Below are positions 46,901-58,429 of a stretch of 64,000 nucleotides of DNA, one piece after another. The DNA lies in contig OZ251248.1 of assembly GCA_965240325.2 (NCBI GenBank), positions 868,001-932,000 of the forward strand, in the 5' to 3' direction. The DNA comes from Rebecca billardiae RCC1528 (lineage: Eukaryota > Haptophyta). Under the pieces are notes generated by a model. It was not told where the DNA came from, searched no databases, and saw nothing but the letters and a program-made list of their open reading frames with translations. Made by a program: the position numbers and the translations under genes. Within the stretch, counting starts at the first letter, position 1. The number at the start of each line of letters is the position of its first letter.

Positions 46901-49900
46901 TCGTTGCCGCCGCCGTCGCCGCCACCGCCACCGCCGGCTGCGCCGCCGTCCACGCCGCCGCCGCCGCCCTCCGTGCCACCGCCATCGCCGCTGCCGCCTC
47001 CGCCGAGCCCGCCGCCGCCGCCACCGAGCCCGCCGCCGCCGCCGCGCACGGAGCCGTTCCCACCGCCGTCGCCGCCCTCGCCGCCGCCCTCGCCGCCGCC
47101 GCCCTCGCCGCCGCCGCCGAGCTCGCCGCCGGCCCCGCCGCCACGGCCGCCGCCGAGCCCGCCGCCGAGCGCGCCGCCGCCCCCGCCGCCGCCGCCGCTG
47201 CCGCCGCCGCCGCCGCGCACCGAGCCGTTCCCGCCGCCGTCGCCGCCGAGCGCTCCGCCGAGCGCGCCGCCGCCGTCGCCACTGCCTCCGCCGCCGTCGC
47301 CGTCGCGGCCGATGCCGTCCCTGCCGCCGGTCTCGCCGCCGCCGCCGCGCGTGCAGCCGTTCCCGCCGCCGTCGCCGCCGTCACTGCCGCCGTCACCGCC
47401 GCCGCCCTCGCCCTCGCCGCCGCCGCCCTCGCCTCCGCCGCTGCCGCCGCCTCCGCCGCGCACCGAGCCGTTCCCGCCGCCGTCGCCGCCGAGCGTGCCG
47501 CCGTCGCCGCCACCGAGCGCGCCGCCGCCGCCACCGCCGTCGCCGCCGCCGAGCCCGCCCTCCGCGCCGCCGCCGCCCCCAGTCCTCCGCGCCGCCCTCG
47601 AGTCTGTCACGCCGCGCGGCGCGTCGCTCGGCGCGGCGGGCTTGGTGCTCACGCTGCGCGGCGCGGGCTTCGCCGCCACGCCCGGCGGTGGCGACAGCTG
47701 CGCGTTCGGGCCTGTGGCAGAGGCCGGGGGCGCGTTCGCCGCGCTCGCGACCACCGCCGCCGCCGTGCTCTCCGCCGACGAGGCCACGTGCGCGCTGCCG
47801 GCGGGCGGCGCCGCGCTGGGCGCGGGCCTGTACGAGGTGCGGCTCACGCTCGACGGCGGCGCGCACGTCGTGCGTCCGCTGTTCGACGCGCCGAGCGTCG
47901 AGCTGTACGACGGCAGTGCGCTGCGCGTGGACGCGCTCGACCCGCCCGCCGGCCCCGTGGGCGGCGGCACCGTCGTCACGCTCTCGGGCGCGGGCTTTGC
48001 CGAGTACGGCGAGGGCCAGCTGTGCTGCGTGCTGCCCGCCGTGGACCCGCTCGCGTGCGCCGCGGCGGCGACGCTGCTGCCCGAGCTGGGCGGCGCGAGC
48101 CGCGCGCGGTGCACGCTGCCCGGCGCGCCGGCCGGCGCGCCGACCACGCTCGCCCTCGAGCTCTCGCTCAGCGCCGCGCGCCCCGGCAGCGTCTCCGCCT
48201 CCGCGCGCCCCTTCGTCTTCTACGCGGAGCCCAGCGTGCGCTCCGTCGCGCCGAGCTCGGGCGTACACGGCCTGTCCGTGATCGTGGGCGGCGCCGGCTT
48301 ACTGGCGCTGCAGGGCGCGGGGCTGCTGCCGCTGCTGCGCGTGGCCTTCGGCGACGGCGCGCCGCCCGTGCCCGCCCAGCTCGCCGTCGACGACGCGCTG
48401 CTCGTGCGGACCCCCGCCGCCGGCCCGGAGGGCCCCGCGCAGGTGCGTGTAGCCCTGAACGGGCAGCAGTTTGCGCCGGCGGCCGGCGTGCCGCCCGGCG
48501 GCGGCGCGGGCGGCGGTGTGTACTTCACGTTCGTCGGCGTGCACGCGCCTGCGCTGCTCCGCGCGGCCTTCAACGCGGAGGCGACGGCGCTGCGCCTCGA
48601 GTTCGCTGCGCAGCCGACCGACCGCGCGCGCATGGCGGAGGGCGTGCAGCCGTGCAGCCGTGTGCTCGACGAGCCCACCCTGGCGCTCGTCGCCGGCGCG
48701 CCCTCCGCCTCCGCCGCCGCCGCCGCCATCGCGGGCTCCTCCTCCGAGCCGGGCTGCTTCTGGGAGGGCGACTCGACGCTCGTCGTGCAGCTGACGTCGT
48801 CGACGGGCCTCGCGCCCAGCGCCGTCGTCGGCGTGCGCGACGGCGTCCTCGCCCCCGCCGCGTGCTCGCCAACGTGCGACGACGCTCTGCTCGGCGTCGG
48901 GCTGCGCGCGGCCGTGGACGTGGACGCGCCGTGCGGGCCGGAGGCGCCGTGCCCCGTGCCTGTCGCGACGCTGAGCGCGCCCGGCACTCTCTCCGCGTGC
49001 GCGAACGAGACGGTGCGCCTCGACGCCACCGCCTCCACCACCGGCGGCATCGGCCTGCCCACGTACGAGTGGACGGTCGACGTCTCCGCCACCAACGCGC
49101 CCGAGGCCGAGGTGGCGGCGGTGCAGGCGCAGCTGGGCGCGCTGCCGCCCGCCGCGTCGGTGGCGAGTCTGACGATGCCGCCGGGCGGGACGCGCTGGGG
49201 GTTCGCGCTGCGCGTGACCTCGTTCCTCGGCGTCACGTCGGCCGCGGCGACGCACGTCGCGCACCGGCAGAGCGCCGCCGAGCTGCTCGTCGACATCGCC
49301 GGCCCCGCGCTCGTCGCCGCGTGGCCGTCGGAGCAGCTGAGCCTGGCGGCGTCGACGCGCCGGCCGGAGGGCTGCGGCGCGGGCGAGCACGCGCACGGCG
49401 GGGGGCTGCGCTTCGAGTGGACGCTGCTCGGCGCGGTGGAGACGGCGAGCGGCGCGCCGGCGGCGGGCGGCGCGCTGCTACTCCGCACGCTCGCCGCGCA
49501 CTCGGGCGCCACGCTCTTGCTCCCGCCCTTTGCGCTCGAGCCGCTGCGCACATACACGCTGCGCGCGCGCGCGGCCGAGCCGGGCGGCGGCGGCGGCGCG
49601 GCGGAGGGCAGCGCGACCGTGCGCGTCGCCACGCGCCGGCTGCCGCTGCGCGCGACGATCGCGGGCGGTGACCGAACGCTCGGCGCGCTCGAGCCCGTCG
49701 TGATCGACGCGTCCGCCTCCGCCGACCCCAACCGCGCCGACGGCGCCGCGGGGCTGCGCTTCGAGTGGACTGGCGTGGCGGTGCGCGGCGCCGACGTCGG
49801 CGAAGACTCTGCTGCCGCGGCGGCGGCGGCGACCGCGGGCGAGGCGGTCGGCATCGCGCTCAACCTCACCGAGCTCGGCGCCGCGGCGCACCTCGCCGTG

Positions 49901-50814
49901 CTCCGCGTGCCCGCGCTCGCGCTGCCGCTCGGCGCGTACGACTTCACCGTGGCCGTGCGCACGGGCGACTTTGCTGAGCGCGCGGCCGCGTCGGTGCGCG
50001 TGACCGTGATCGCGGGCGTGACGCCCGTGGTGACGTTCGCGCCGCTGGCTCGGCCCAAGTACAGCCCGACGTTCGAGCTGCCCGAGCACCGGCTTGTGCT
50101 CTCGACCGCGCTGGACGAGGCGTCCGCGCGGCTGCAGGCGCGCGGCGTGCTCGCGTTCAGCTACGCGTGGCGCGCGATGCTCGTCGGCGCGGGCGGCGCG
50201 CTCGCCGACGCGGCCGTCGACCTGCATGACGACGCGGCCGTCACGACGACCGGCGCGGCGGGGCCGAGCCTCGCGTTCCGCTCGGGCGCGCTCGCGCCGG
50301 GCGCGACGTACGTGTTCGAGCTGACGGTGAGCGGCGCCGACCAGCCCGCGCTCAGCTCGGTGCGCGTGGTGATGAACCGCCCGCCGTTTGGCGGCGGGCT
50401 GCGCGTGCAGCCGCCGGAGGGGGTCGCTCTGTCGACGCTCTTCGAGCTGAGCGCGCCCGGCTGGGCGGACGACGCGGAGGACCTGCCGCTGCGCTACGCG
50501 TTTGGCTACTCGGCCGCCGCCGAGGGCGGCGCGTCGACGAGCGTGGCGCTGCGCACGGCGGGCCTCAGCCCGTTCCTCTACGGCGTGCTGCTGCCCGCGG
50601 CCAACCTGACGGTGCGCGTGGCGGTGCAGGACGCGTGGGCGGCGGTGGCGAGCGCGGACGCGGCCGCGCGCGTGCTGCCGCCCGCGCAGCTCGACGACGC
50701 GTCCGCGGCGCTCGGCTCGCTGCTCGAGCGGGCGCGCGACGCCGTCGACGCCGGCGACGCGGAGCAGGCGTATCGGCTGCTCGACGTGCTCGTCTGGCTC
50801 GTGAGCGACTCGTA

Positions 50815-50880
<66 letters not shown>

Positions 50881-50913
50881 CGGGAGCGGCGGCGGCGGCG
50901 GCGGAGCTCTTGG

Positions 50914-50944
<31 letters not shown>

Positions 50945-53900
50945 TCGCCGCCGCCGCTGCTCGCGGTGGGCGGCCGGCTGAGCGAGGCGGAGATGGTGGC
51001 GGCGCGCGACGCGCTGCTCGAGCTCTCGATCGGCGCGGCGGAGGTCACGCCGCGCACGCCCTCGGGCCTCGAGCAGGCGGCGGCTTCGCTCGCGGCCGTG
51101 CTGCGCGCGCCCATCTCGCTCGGCGGCGGCGCGGCGATCGAGGCGCTCGAGCATGCGGCGGGGCTCGCGGCCGCGGTGGCGGAGGTGGGCGCGGCTGCCG
51201 GCGCGGCGCGCGCGCTCGCGGCCGCAATCGACGCGGCGCTCGGCGCCGACTCGGCGCCGCTCTCAGACGCGCAGGCCGACGCGCTCGCCGACGCGGCCGC
51301 GGCGGCGCTCGGCGCGCTCGGCGCGGCCGCGCTCGCCGGCGCCGTGCCGGGCGAGGCGGCGGTGCAGCTGCCCGGACTGTCGCTCAACGTGAGCGCGGTG
51401 CGCGTGGAGGCGGCCGAGCTCATCGGCGGGCGGTGGATCCCCGCGCTCGACGCGCACGGCGGGCTGCTCGTCCGCGCCGACGTGCTCGCCTTCCTGGGCA
51501 ACCTCTCGCTCGCCGCAGGCGTCGACGTTGTGCTCAGCTCGGTCGCGCGCGACCTGCGCACGCGCACGGACGGCGCGTCGGGCGGCGAGGACGGCGGGCT
51601 GGAGCTGGCGGACGGCGCGGGGAGCGAGGTGCTCACGCACGTGTTCACCGTCACGCTGCGCGCGGCGGGCGGCGACGAGATCGCGATCTCCGCCCTGCCG
51701 CGGCCGCTGCTGATCGCCGTGCCGCCGCGCGCCGGCCTGAGCGCCGCCGCCGTCCGCTCCGCCGCCGAGTGCCGCTACTGGGATCTGCGGGCGGCGGCGT
51801 GGCGGGCGGACGGGTGCGAGGCGGTGGCGCCGCCGGAGGACGCGGCGGAGGTGGGCGCGGGCGCGCCGCTCGACCAGCTGCCGCTGCTCTACTGCGCGTG
51901 CACGCACCTCACCGAGTTCGCCGGCGTGGGCGAGCCGCCGCCGACGGGCGGCGGCGACGCGGGCGGCGACGACGGCGGCGGCGCCGGCACCGCGCTCGCC
52001 GCCGCGAGTCCGGCCGGAGTGAGTCCGGGCATCGCGCAGGTGGCGTTCGACGTGGTCGTCTCGCTCGCCGCGCGCACGGTGCCGCGGCTCGTGTACCTGC
52101 TCGTCGGGCTCAACGGCGCGCTCCTCGCCCTCGCGTCGCTGATGGACGCGCGCGCGAGGCGGCGGCACGCGCGCTGGTACCGCGCGGAGCGTGCGAGCGC
52201 GGGCGCGACGGCCGCGGCAGAGGGCTCGGTGCGCGGCCGGCACGCGGGCGCGGTGGTGGAGGAGGCGGAGGCGAGGCGCTCGTTCGTGCTCAGGCGGCTG
52301 CACTCCGCCGCGTCGCTCGCGCGCGCGCTGCCCAAGGACGGCGGCGCGCCGCGCGCCGAGGCGGAGGGCCCCCCGGGAGAAGCGCCAGAGGCCTCGGGCC
52401 CGGAGCGGGCGCCGCCCAACGTAAACCCTAGCCCTAAGCTGACGGCTAACCCTACACTGACGGCGCGCGCGCTCGCCACGCGGCTGGGCGGCGGCGACGA
52501 GCGCGGCGGCGCCGCCGCCGAGCCCGAGGAGGCGGACGCGCGCAGCGAGGGCTCGGCGGCGGGGCTGGCGCGCATCGAACCAGAGGGCGGCGCGCATCAT
52601 CACCCGTCCATGCCGCGCGCGACGGGACTCGCGCGCGGCGCGCGCGGCGCGCCCTCGCCGCGAGCGAGCCCGAGTTTGCGCGGCGGCGGCGCGGGCGCGG
52701 GCGCCGCCTCCGACTCCGAGGCTGAGGACGAGGAGGCGGACGCGCGCAGCGAGGGCTCGTCACCGGAGCTGGCGCGCATCGAGCCAGAGGGCGGCGCGGC
52801 CGGACTACCGCTGCCGCCCGCGCGCCCGGCCGCTGCGCGCTCTCCGCGCACGCGGCCGGGTCGGGCTGTGCGGCAGCCGCGGCCGCGGCCGGCGGCGATC
52901 TCGTGCGACGAGACTGCGGGCGGGCTCGGCTCGCTGCTCGCCGACGAGCACTCGCTGCTCGCGGTGCTGCTGACTCCCGCGGAGCAACCGGCGCAGCGCG
53001 CGCTGTTTGTGCAGTCCGTGTTTGTGGCTTTTTTTTTAATGCTCGCCCTCGCAGTCCGGCTCTTCACGCCGCCGGGGCAGCCGCGCGCCCCGTCAGGCGC
53101 AGGCGCGGGCGCGGACGCGGGCGCGGGCGCGGCGGTGGGCGGCGCCACGGCGCTGATCGCGGCGGCGGGCGGCGCGGCGCTCGCGTGCGCGCGGCTGCTG
53201 CGCGGCGCACTCGCCTCCTCGCGCGAGCCGCCGCCGCCCACGGTGCGGCTGTACCGCGCGCTGCGGGACACCATCGTCCGCATCCTCGAGGCGGACCTCG
53301 CCGCGCTGCGGCGCGCGGCCGCGGCCGCGGCCGAGAGCAGCGCGGCCGAGAGCGCCGCCGCGCCCGCCGCCGCCGGCGCGGCCGAGGCTTCGGCCGCCGA
53401 GGCGGCCACGGCTGCGGCGAGGCGCGCGGTGCGCGCGATCGCGCCGACGGCCAGCTTTGCGCTCCGCCTCGAGAGCTCGATGGTGCAGCAGCAGCAGCGG
53501 CAGCAGCGGCCGCAGCAGCCGCCGCCGCGCTCGCTGCGCCCCGCGGCCACATTTGCCGCGCCCACTCCGGACGAGGGCGCCTCGGCGGCGCGGGCGCAGA
53601 CGCGGCAGCAGGCGCGCGCGCAGGGCGCGCACAGGCGTTGCCCGCTGCGCGCCTCGGCGTCCCAACCGTCGCTGCTCGGCGCAGAGGCAGGCGCCGAGCC
53701 CGACGGCGCGGGAGCGGAGGGGCGGCGCGGCCGCGGCGCGGCCTCGCCGCTGAGTCCGCGCGGCGGCGCCGACGCCGACGCCGACGGCGCTGGTGGCGGC
53801 GGCCGCCTCGCCGCGGCCGCGGTGGCGGCGGCGGCGGCGGCCGCGGGCGCGGCGGCGCGGCCGGCGCGCGCGCTGTCGCGTCGATCCAGCGGGAGCAGCG

Positions 53901-55630
53901 TGAGCTCGCTGCTCTGGGGCGCCGAGCGCGCCGAGCCGTGCGCGGCGGAGGCTTTCACGGACCTCACCGCCGCCGCGCCGACGACGCCGCCGCCGCGCGT
54001 CGCGCGCGGCGGCAGCGGCGGCGGCAGCGGGGCTTCGCTGGGCGCGCGCGATCGGGTGACGCCGACGCGGCTGCCGCCGGCGCAGCGCGGCGCGCTGCTG
54101 CGCACGCCGCCGCCGACCGCTGCGCCGGCGCTCATGCCGCGCGTCGCGCCCGCCGCCGTCGCGGCCTCGCCGGCCGGCGGCGCCGCGCCCGCCGCCGCCG
54201 CGCCGCCGCGCGCGCCGCTCATCCTGCCGCGCCCGCCATCGGTGGCTGCGCGCGCGGTGCCGGGCGGCGGCGGCGCCGAGCGTCCAAACGTGCCGCCGCG
54301 CCGCCTGGCGAGGCCGCCGCCGGCCGGCGCGGCATGGCGCTCGGGGCCCGTCGCGACGCCGGTCTCGCCGACGCGCGCGGCGCCGCCAGCCGCGGCCGCG
54401 CCCGCTGCGCCGGCGGCGGCGCGCACGCGGATGGCGCCGCCAACTCGCGCCGACGCCGCGCCCGCCGCGCCGACGCCGCCCGGCGGCGCGCGCCGCGCCG
54501 CCGACGGCGCGCCGAGCGGCGCGCCGCCGCCGCTCACGCCGCCGAGCGGCGGCGCCGGCGGCGCGCTCGCCGCGCCGCCGCGCGCCGACGGCCGCGTGAC
54601 GCCTGAGCGCGCCGGCCGCGCGCCGAGCGGCGCCGCCGCTTCCGCGCGCGCGCCGGCCGCGCGGCGCATGCGCATGGCGCCGCCGCCGCCGCCGCCGGCG
54701 CGCGCGCCGCCGCCGCGCCTTCCAGAGGTGGCGGAGGTGGAGGAGGCGCCCGCCTCGCCGCCGCCCTCGCCGCCGCGCGCGCCCTCGCCGCCGCGCGCGC
54801 CGCTCGGCGCGCGCGCGCGCGCCGCGCTGCGCCGCACGCGCGCGTCCGCGCGCCGGCTCAGCGGCGCGGTGGCGTCTGCTGCGGCGGCGGCGGCGGGCGC
54901 GCGCCGAGCCTCCGTGTCCGCGCTGCACGCGCGCGAGCTGCGCGCGCTGCGCGTCATCTTCGACTCGTTCGACTCGGCGGACGACGCGCGCCTCGACGAG
55001 CGCACGCTCTCCACGCTGATGACCGAGCTGGCAGACCCACTCACGCAGTACGAGACGCGCGCGCTCGTGCGCGCGCTCGACGCGTCTGGCGACTGGCGCG
55101 TGGATGAGGGTGAGCTGGTGCAGTGGTACGCGCGGCAGCACGCGCGGGAGATGGCGCGCGGCGGGCGGCGGCGGAAGGGGGCTGGGCGGTGGGCGTGCGC
55201 GCCGCCGCCGAGGCGTGCGCGCCCGCCGCTGCTGTGGGCCGGGCTGCTCACGCTCAGCGCAGCCCTTGCCATCCTCGTCATCGTCGGCGCGGACGCGGTG
55301 CCGAGCGCCGCGCTGCGGCCGATGCTCGGGGCGTGGGGCGCGGCGCTCGCGCTCGCGCTGTGCGTGCTCGAGCCCGCCGGCCTCGTGCTCGCGTGGTGGG
55401 CGCTGCCGCGCGTGCGCGCGCGGCTGCGCCAGATGCGCGCGCCGCCGCCGCCGCCGCGCGAGGACTCGGGCTACTCGGAGGAGGAGGGCGGCGGTGCGCC
55501 GCGGCCGCAGCAGCCGCTGCGCGCGCCGCGCGGTGCGGCCGGGACGGCGTACAGCGGTGGCGGCACGCCGCTGGCAGGCCCGAGCCTGGGGCGGCCCTCA
55601 GAGTCCAGTCCTGCCTCGCCCTCTGCCTGA
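34912..55630 (+). CDS. Giant RCC1-like / proline-rod / REJ-GPS receptor, 6554 residues
   Basis: Predicted surface adhesion or sensory receptor, polycystin-1/adhesion-receptor-like. Inferred exons: 34912-35063, 35183-35362, 35464-35817, 36156-36494, 36754-36933, 37171-55630. All five introns are phase 2, so internal exons are multiples of three, and each junction restores a KCWG or RCWG-type repeat start. Residues 1-20 may be a signal peptide (AVGLLALVATTA). About 20-435: RCC1-like repeats (CWG..GQLG, HTC, HSC). 436-3249: PPPS rod; to 3872 a Pro-rich region of mixed spacing. Next come IPT/TIG-like modules (LDPPAGPVGGGTVVTLSGAGF) to about 4310. Then a REJ/PKD-like region (VRLDATAS, VVIDASASADP) to about 4925, a poly-Gly tract and a helical Ala-rich segment. 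GPS motif 5271-5318 (YWDL..W..GC, then CACTHLTEF), with the predicted cut between Leu5315 and Thr5316. Transmembrane candidates at 5372-5393, 5678-5700, 5720-5745, 6420-6446 and 6452-6482; EF-hand pair 6323-6388 (second loop DASGDWRVDEGE). No PLAT domain or channel pore recognised. The function is inferred from domains only. Confidence 0.8.
37273..45712 (+). repeat. Coding (PPPS)n array with higher-order repeats
   Basis: About 8.4 kb of 12-nt units encoding Pro-Pro-Pro-Ser, with PPPP interruptions. Synonymous third positions form higher-order blocks: the ACCGCCACCGTCGCCCCC landmark recurs at 38851, 39328, 39853, 40330 and 40759, spacings of 477, 525, 477 and 429 nt, all differing by 48 nt (four units). 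Single Ser replacements by Asn, Thr, Arg, Leu, Gln, Gly or Ala are scattered. Confidence 0.92.
45713..47580 (+). repeat. Coding Pro-rich region with a repeated PPPPRTEPFPPPSPPS module
   Basis: The regular PPPS spacing breaks down. A module of about 120 residues ending in PPPPR(T/A)(E/A)PFPPPSPP recurs some eight times, and larger blocks (about 46000-46480 versus 46690-47170) look duplicated. Confidence 0.75.
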
Positions 55631-55646
55631 CAATGAGGCCGCCATC

Positions 55647-55863
55647 TGTTGTGCAGTTGGTTTGGTGGGTCTGGCGCGAAGCTCACAAGGGGTCAGCAAT
55701 GTACTGGAGACGCAAGCGCTGTGCAAATCCAGCCGCAGAATCCGGAGCAGCAGGACTCAGAGCCCAGAGCTCAGCGATTATCGCCCCAAGCAGCAGGCAC
55801 GAGGTTGCCGCAAATGGCGGCACGCAGCGCCGCAGCAGCAAAGGGCATTCATTGTGGCAAATC
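55647..55863 (+). repeat. 217-bp repeat in the 3' flank of the giant gene, copy 1
   Basis: Starts 17 bp after the stop of the receptor gene and recurs at 57674-57890 (offset 2027) with almost no difference. Confidence 0.85.
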
Positions 55864-56280
55864 GCGTCGGCGTCCGTGCGCGTGCGTCGGCGGCCGATTC
55901 CTTCGCACGCGCAGGCGCAGGCTCCGCTGCCCGCGGGCAGCGGCCGGGCAACACAGGCATGCGTGATTTCCTGCAGCAGCGTGCAGAAGTGGCAGGTGCC
56001 CAGTCAGCCCGAGCGGCTTTCCTGCAGCATGCAGAAGGGGCCGCAGCCCAGCCCGCACGGCTTCCTGCAGCAGGCAGAAGGGGCTGCAGCCCAGCCCGCA
56101 GCAGCCCCCCCCTCAACAGCTCTCTCGGCCCACGGCCGCCGCACCGAGCGCTGCCAGGCGCTCGTGCATTGCTCAGACCCTCTCGCGCGGCGAGGGAGGC
56201 TCCCAAAGGCCCGCAGGCCTTCGTCATCGCGCACGTGTCAAGAGCTCCGCTTGAGCCTTGCCCAGGACTCGCAAACGTCC
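55864..56280. other. Intergenic DNA, related to the 58-62 kb satellite
   Basis: Contains TTTCCTGCAGCA(G/T)GCAGAAGGGG(C) motifs typical of the satellite at 58430-61960. No gene recognised. Confidence 0.5.
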
Positions 56281-56720
56281 TCCATCGTCCTCCGGCCAGC
56301 GGCCGTCGAGGCTGCTCTGCTCCACCGTCCTCCGGCCCGCGGCCGTCGAGGCTGCTCGGCTCCACCGTCCTCCGGCCAGTGGCCGGCGAGGCTGCTCTGC
56401 TCCACCGTCCTCCGGCCCGCGGCCGTCGAGGCTGCTCTGCTCCACCGTCCTCCGGCCAGCGGCCGTCGAGGCTGCTCTGCTCCACCGTCCTCCGGCCCGC
56501 GGCCGTCGAGGCTGCTCTGCTCCACCGTCCTCCGGCCAGCGGCCGTCGAGGCTGCTCTGCTCCACCGTCCTCCGGCCAGCGGCCGTCGAGGCTGCTCTGC
56601 TCCACCGTCCTCCGGCCCGCGGCCGTCGAGGCTGCTCTGCTCCACCGTCCTCCGGCCCGCGGCCGTCGAGGCTGCTCTGCTCCACCGTCCTCCGGCCTGC
56701 GGCCGTCGAGGCTGCTCTTT
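56281..56720 (+). repeat. 40-bp minisatellite, 11 units
   Basis: Unit TCCACCGTCCTCCGGCC plus a variable CAGC/CCGC and GGCCGTCGAGGCTGCTCTGC. Units vary mainly at one position (GCCAGC versus GCCCGC). The array is flanked by direct repeats of about 57 bp (from 56232 and from 56754; GAGCCTTGCCCAGGACTCGC). All three frames stay open because 40 is not a multiple of three. Confidence 0.93.
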
Positions 56721-56812
56721 GCGGCCCGCCGGGCCCTAGAACCCGGCCCGCAAGAGCTCCGCCTGAGCCTTGCCCAGGACTCGCAAGCGTCCTCCACCGT
56801 CCTCCGGCCCGC

Positions 56813-57491
56813 AGGCCGTCGAGGCAAGGGCTTAGCACGCTGCAGGTGCCGCTTGTGCCCGCAGGCAGCAGCCAGGCAACACCTAACACAGGCATGTGTG
56901 ACTTCCTGCTAAGCATCAATAGTACTTGCACTAGCAGTACTACGCGAAAGGTGCATTCATCAGCCGCCCAATAAGGCATACGCGGATTTCCTGCATATCG
57001 TCATGCAGAAGGGGTGGATGCCCAGCCGGTGCGGACCATGGCTGTCCGTCCGGCGCTCGCCGTGCAGTGAGGCAGCTCCGCCGAGCAGCAAGGCGCAAGC
57101 CCGCTGGCTGCAGCAGGCAGATCCACTTGGCACTGCAGCATACGGGCAAGGCCGGCAGAGCCTGCCTTGCTAATTAGGCCTGAGCAGGCCGCTGGAGACC
57201 AGCAGGCCTGCACTGCCGCTTACTTGCTGGAACCTGGGTATACAGCAGGGCCGCTACGTTGCTATCAGCGCACTGGCCTGCCAGGCAGCACAGGCCGTGC
57301 CGGTAGGCCGCAGCCAAGGCCCTTGCAGCAGCCGAGAGGCCGCTCAACGCCTGCCTCGTCGTCGTCAAAGCCAAAGGCAGCAAAGCAATCGAAAAACGAA
57401 CACCGCCACCGTGCGCATCATGCAGTTGGGATACGGATTACGGTCCCCGACCCTACAAGCACAGCCACCCGACGCCCCTGTGGAACGATTG
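56813..57491. other. Intergenic DNA, nothing recognised
   Basis: No family motif on either strand. A small inverted AGTACT-type patch is near 56928-56942. Confidence 0.4.
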
Positions 57492-57671
57492 GGAACGTCA
57501 GCGCGGCAAACACGTCGCAGCCGCAAGTACCCTGGTGGCACAGTGGGCTGCAACCACTCGGGCCTCCACTTGGAGGTATCCCAACTGTCGACGACGTCGC
57601 CGATCTGGTGACTGCGTAGCAGTGGGCATAACATACTACAATCATGCGGCGAACAAGGAACAAGGACCGCT
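57492..57671 (+). repeat. 180-bp repeat, copy 1
   Basis: Matches 62578-62757 over exactly 180 bp. The two copies flank the 58-62 kb satellite region as direct repeats. Confidence 0.88.
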
Positions 57672-57673
57672 TG

Positions 57674-57890
57674 TGTTGTGCAGTTGGTTTGGTGGGTCTG
57701 GCGCGAAGCTCACAAGGGGTCAGCAATGTACTGGAGACGCAAGCGCTGTGCAAATCCAGCCGCAGAATCCGGAGCAGCAGGACTCAGAGCCCAGAGCTCA
57801 GCGATTATCGCCCCAAGCAGCAGGCACGAGGTTGCCGCAAATGGCGGCACGCAGCGCCGCAGCAGCAAAGGGCATTCATTGTGGCAAATC
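57674..57890 (+). repeat. 217-bp repeat, copy 2
   Basis: Second copy of 55647-55863, placed directly after the 180-bp repeat. Confidence 0.85.
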
Positions 57891-58429
57891 CTCCCACCCA
57901 CCCACCCTGACTACCAGGCAAGCAGCTGAGGGTGCTCACCACTGGCCCCAGCAGGAGCTGACACCAGTGCTGGCTATGCACTACCACCGCAAGGGTGGCT
58001 CTCTCACTGCCAGCAGGCAGTCGACACAGGGCACTGGTTGGGCGCCAGCGAGCAGCTCACTCCAAGATGCCGATGGCGCGAGTGTGTGCTTGAGCATGGC
58101 CTGAGGGCCTCATATTGTCTTTGCTGACGAAGGAGATGACGACGTTGGCGCATCGGAGGCAGGTCGGAGAGTGGTGAGGCGATGACTGGTTGGAGGCGCA
58201 ATGGCGGGTCGGAGCGCGATGACGGGTCGGAGGCAGGGCGAGTCTTCCAGGTCGAAGGTGGGGGTTTGAGGTCGGAGAGTGGCGAGGCGATGACTGGTCG
58301 GAGGAGCGATGACGGGTCGGAGCGATGACGGGTCGGAGTCACAAGTTGCAACCGACGCTGGCATTCGGCTGTGCAAAGCCGCTAATCAGGCAAGGAACCA
58401 CTGCGATCGCAGTTTCGAGGGCCCTGCAA
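57891..58429. other. Intergenic DNA with a GATGACGGGTCGGAG minisatellite
   Basis: Between about 58135 and 58340 variants of GATGAC(G/T)GGTCGGAG and GGTCGGAGAGTGG(C/T)GAGGC recur about nine times. No gene recognised. Confidence 0.6.

Noticed and set aside
38232-47534. Long minus-strand open frames (up to about 1020 codons) opposite the PPPS array
   Set aside because: They read GSAAG/AVGSA-type repeats that are simply the reverse of the proline codons. The plus frame continues into recognisable IPT, REJ and GPS modules.
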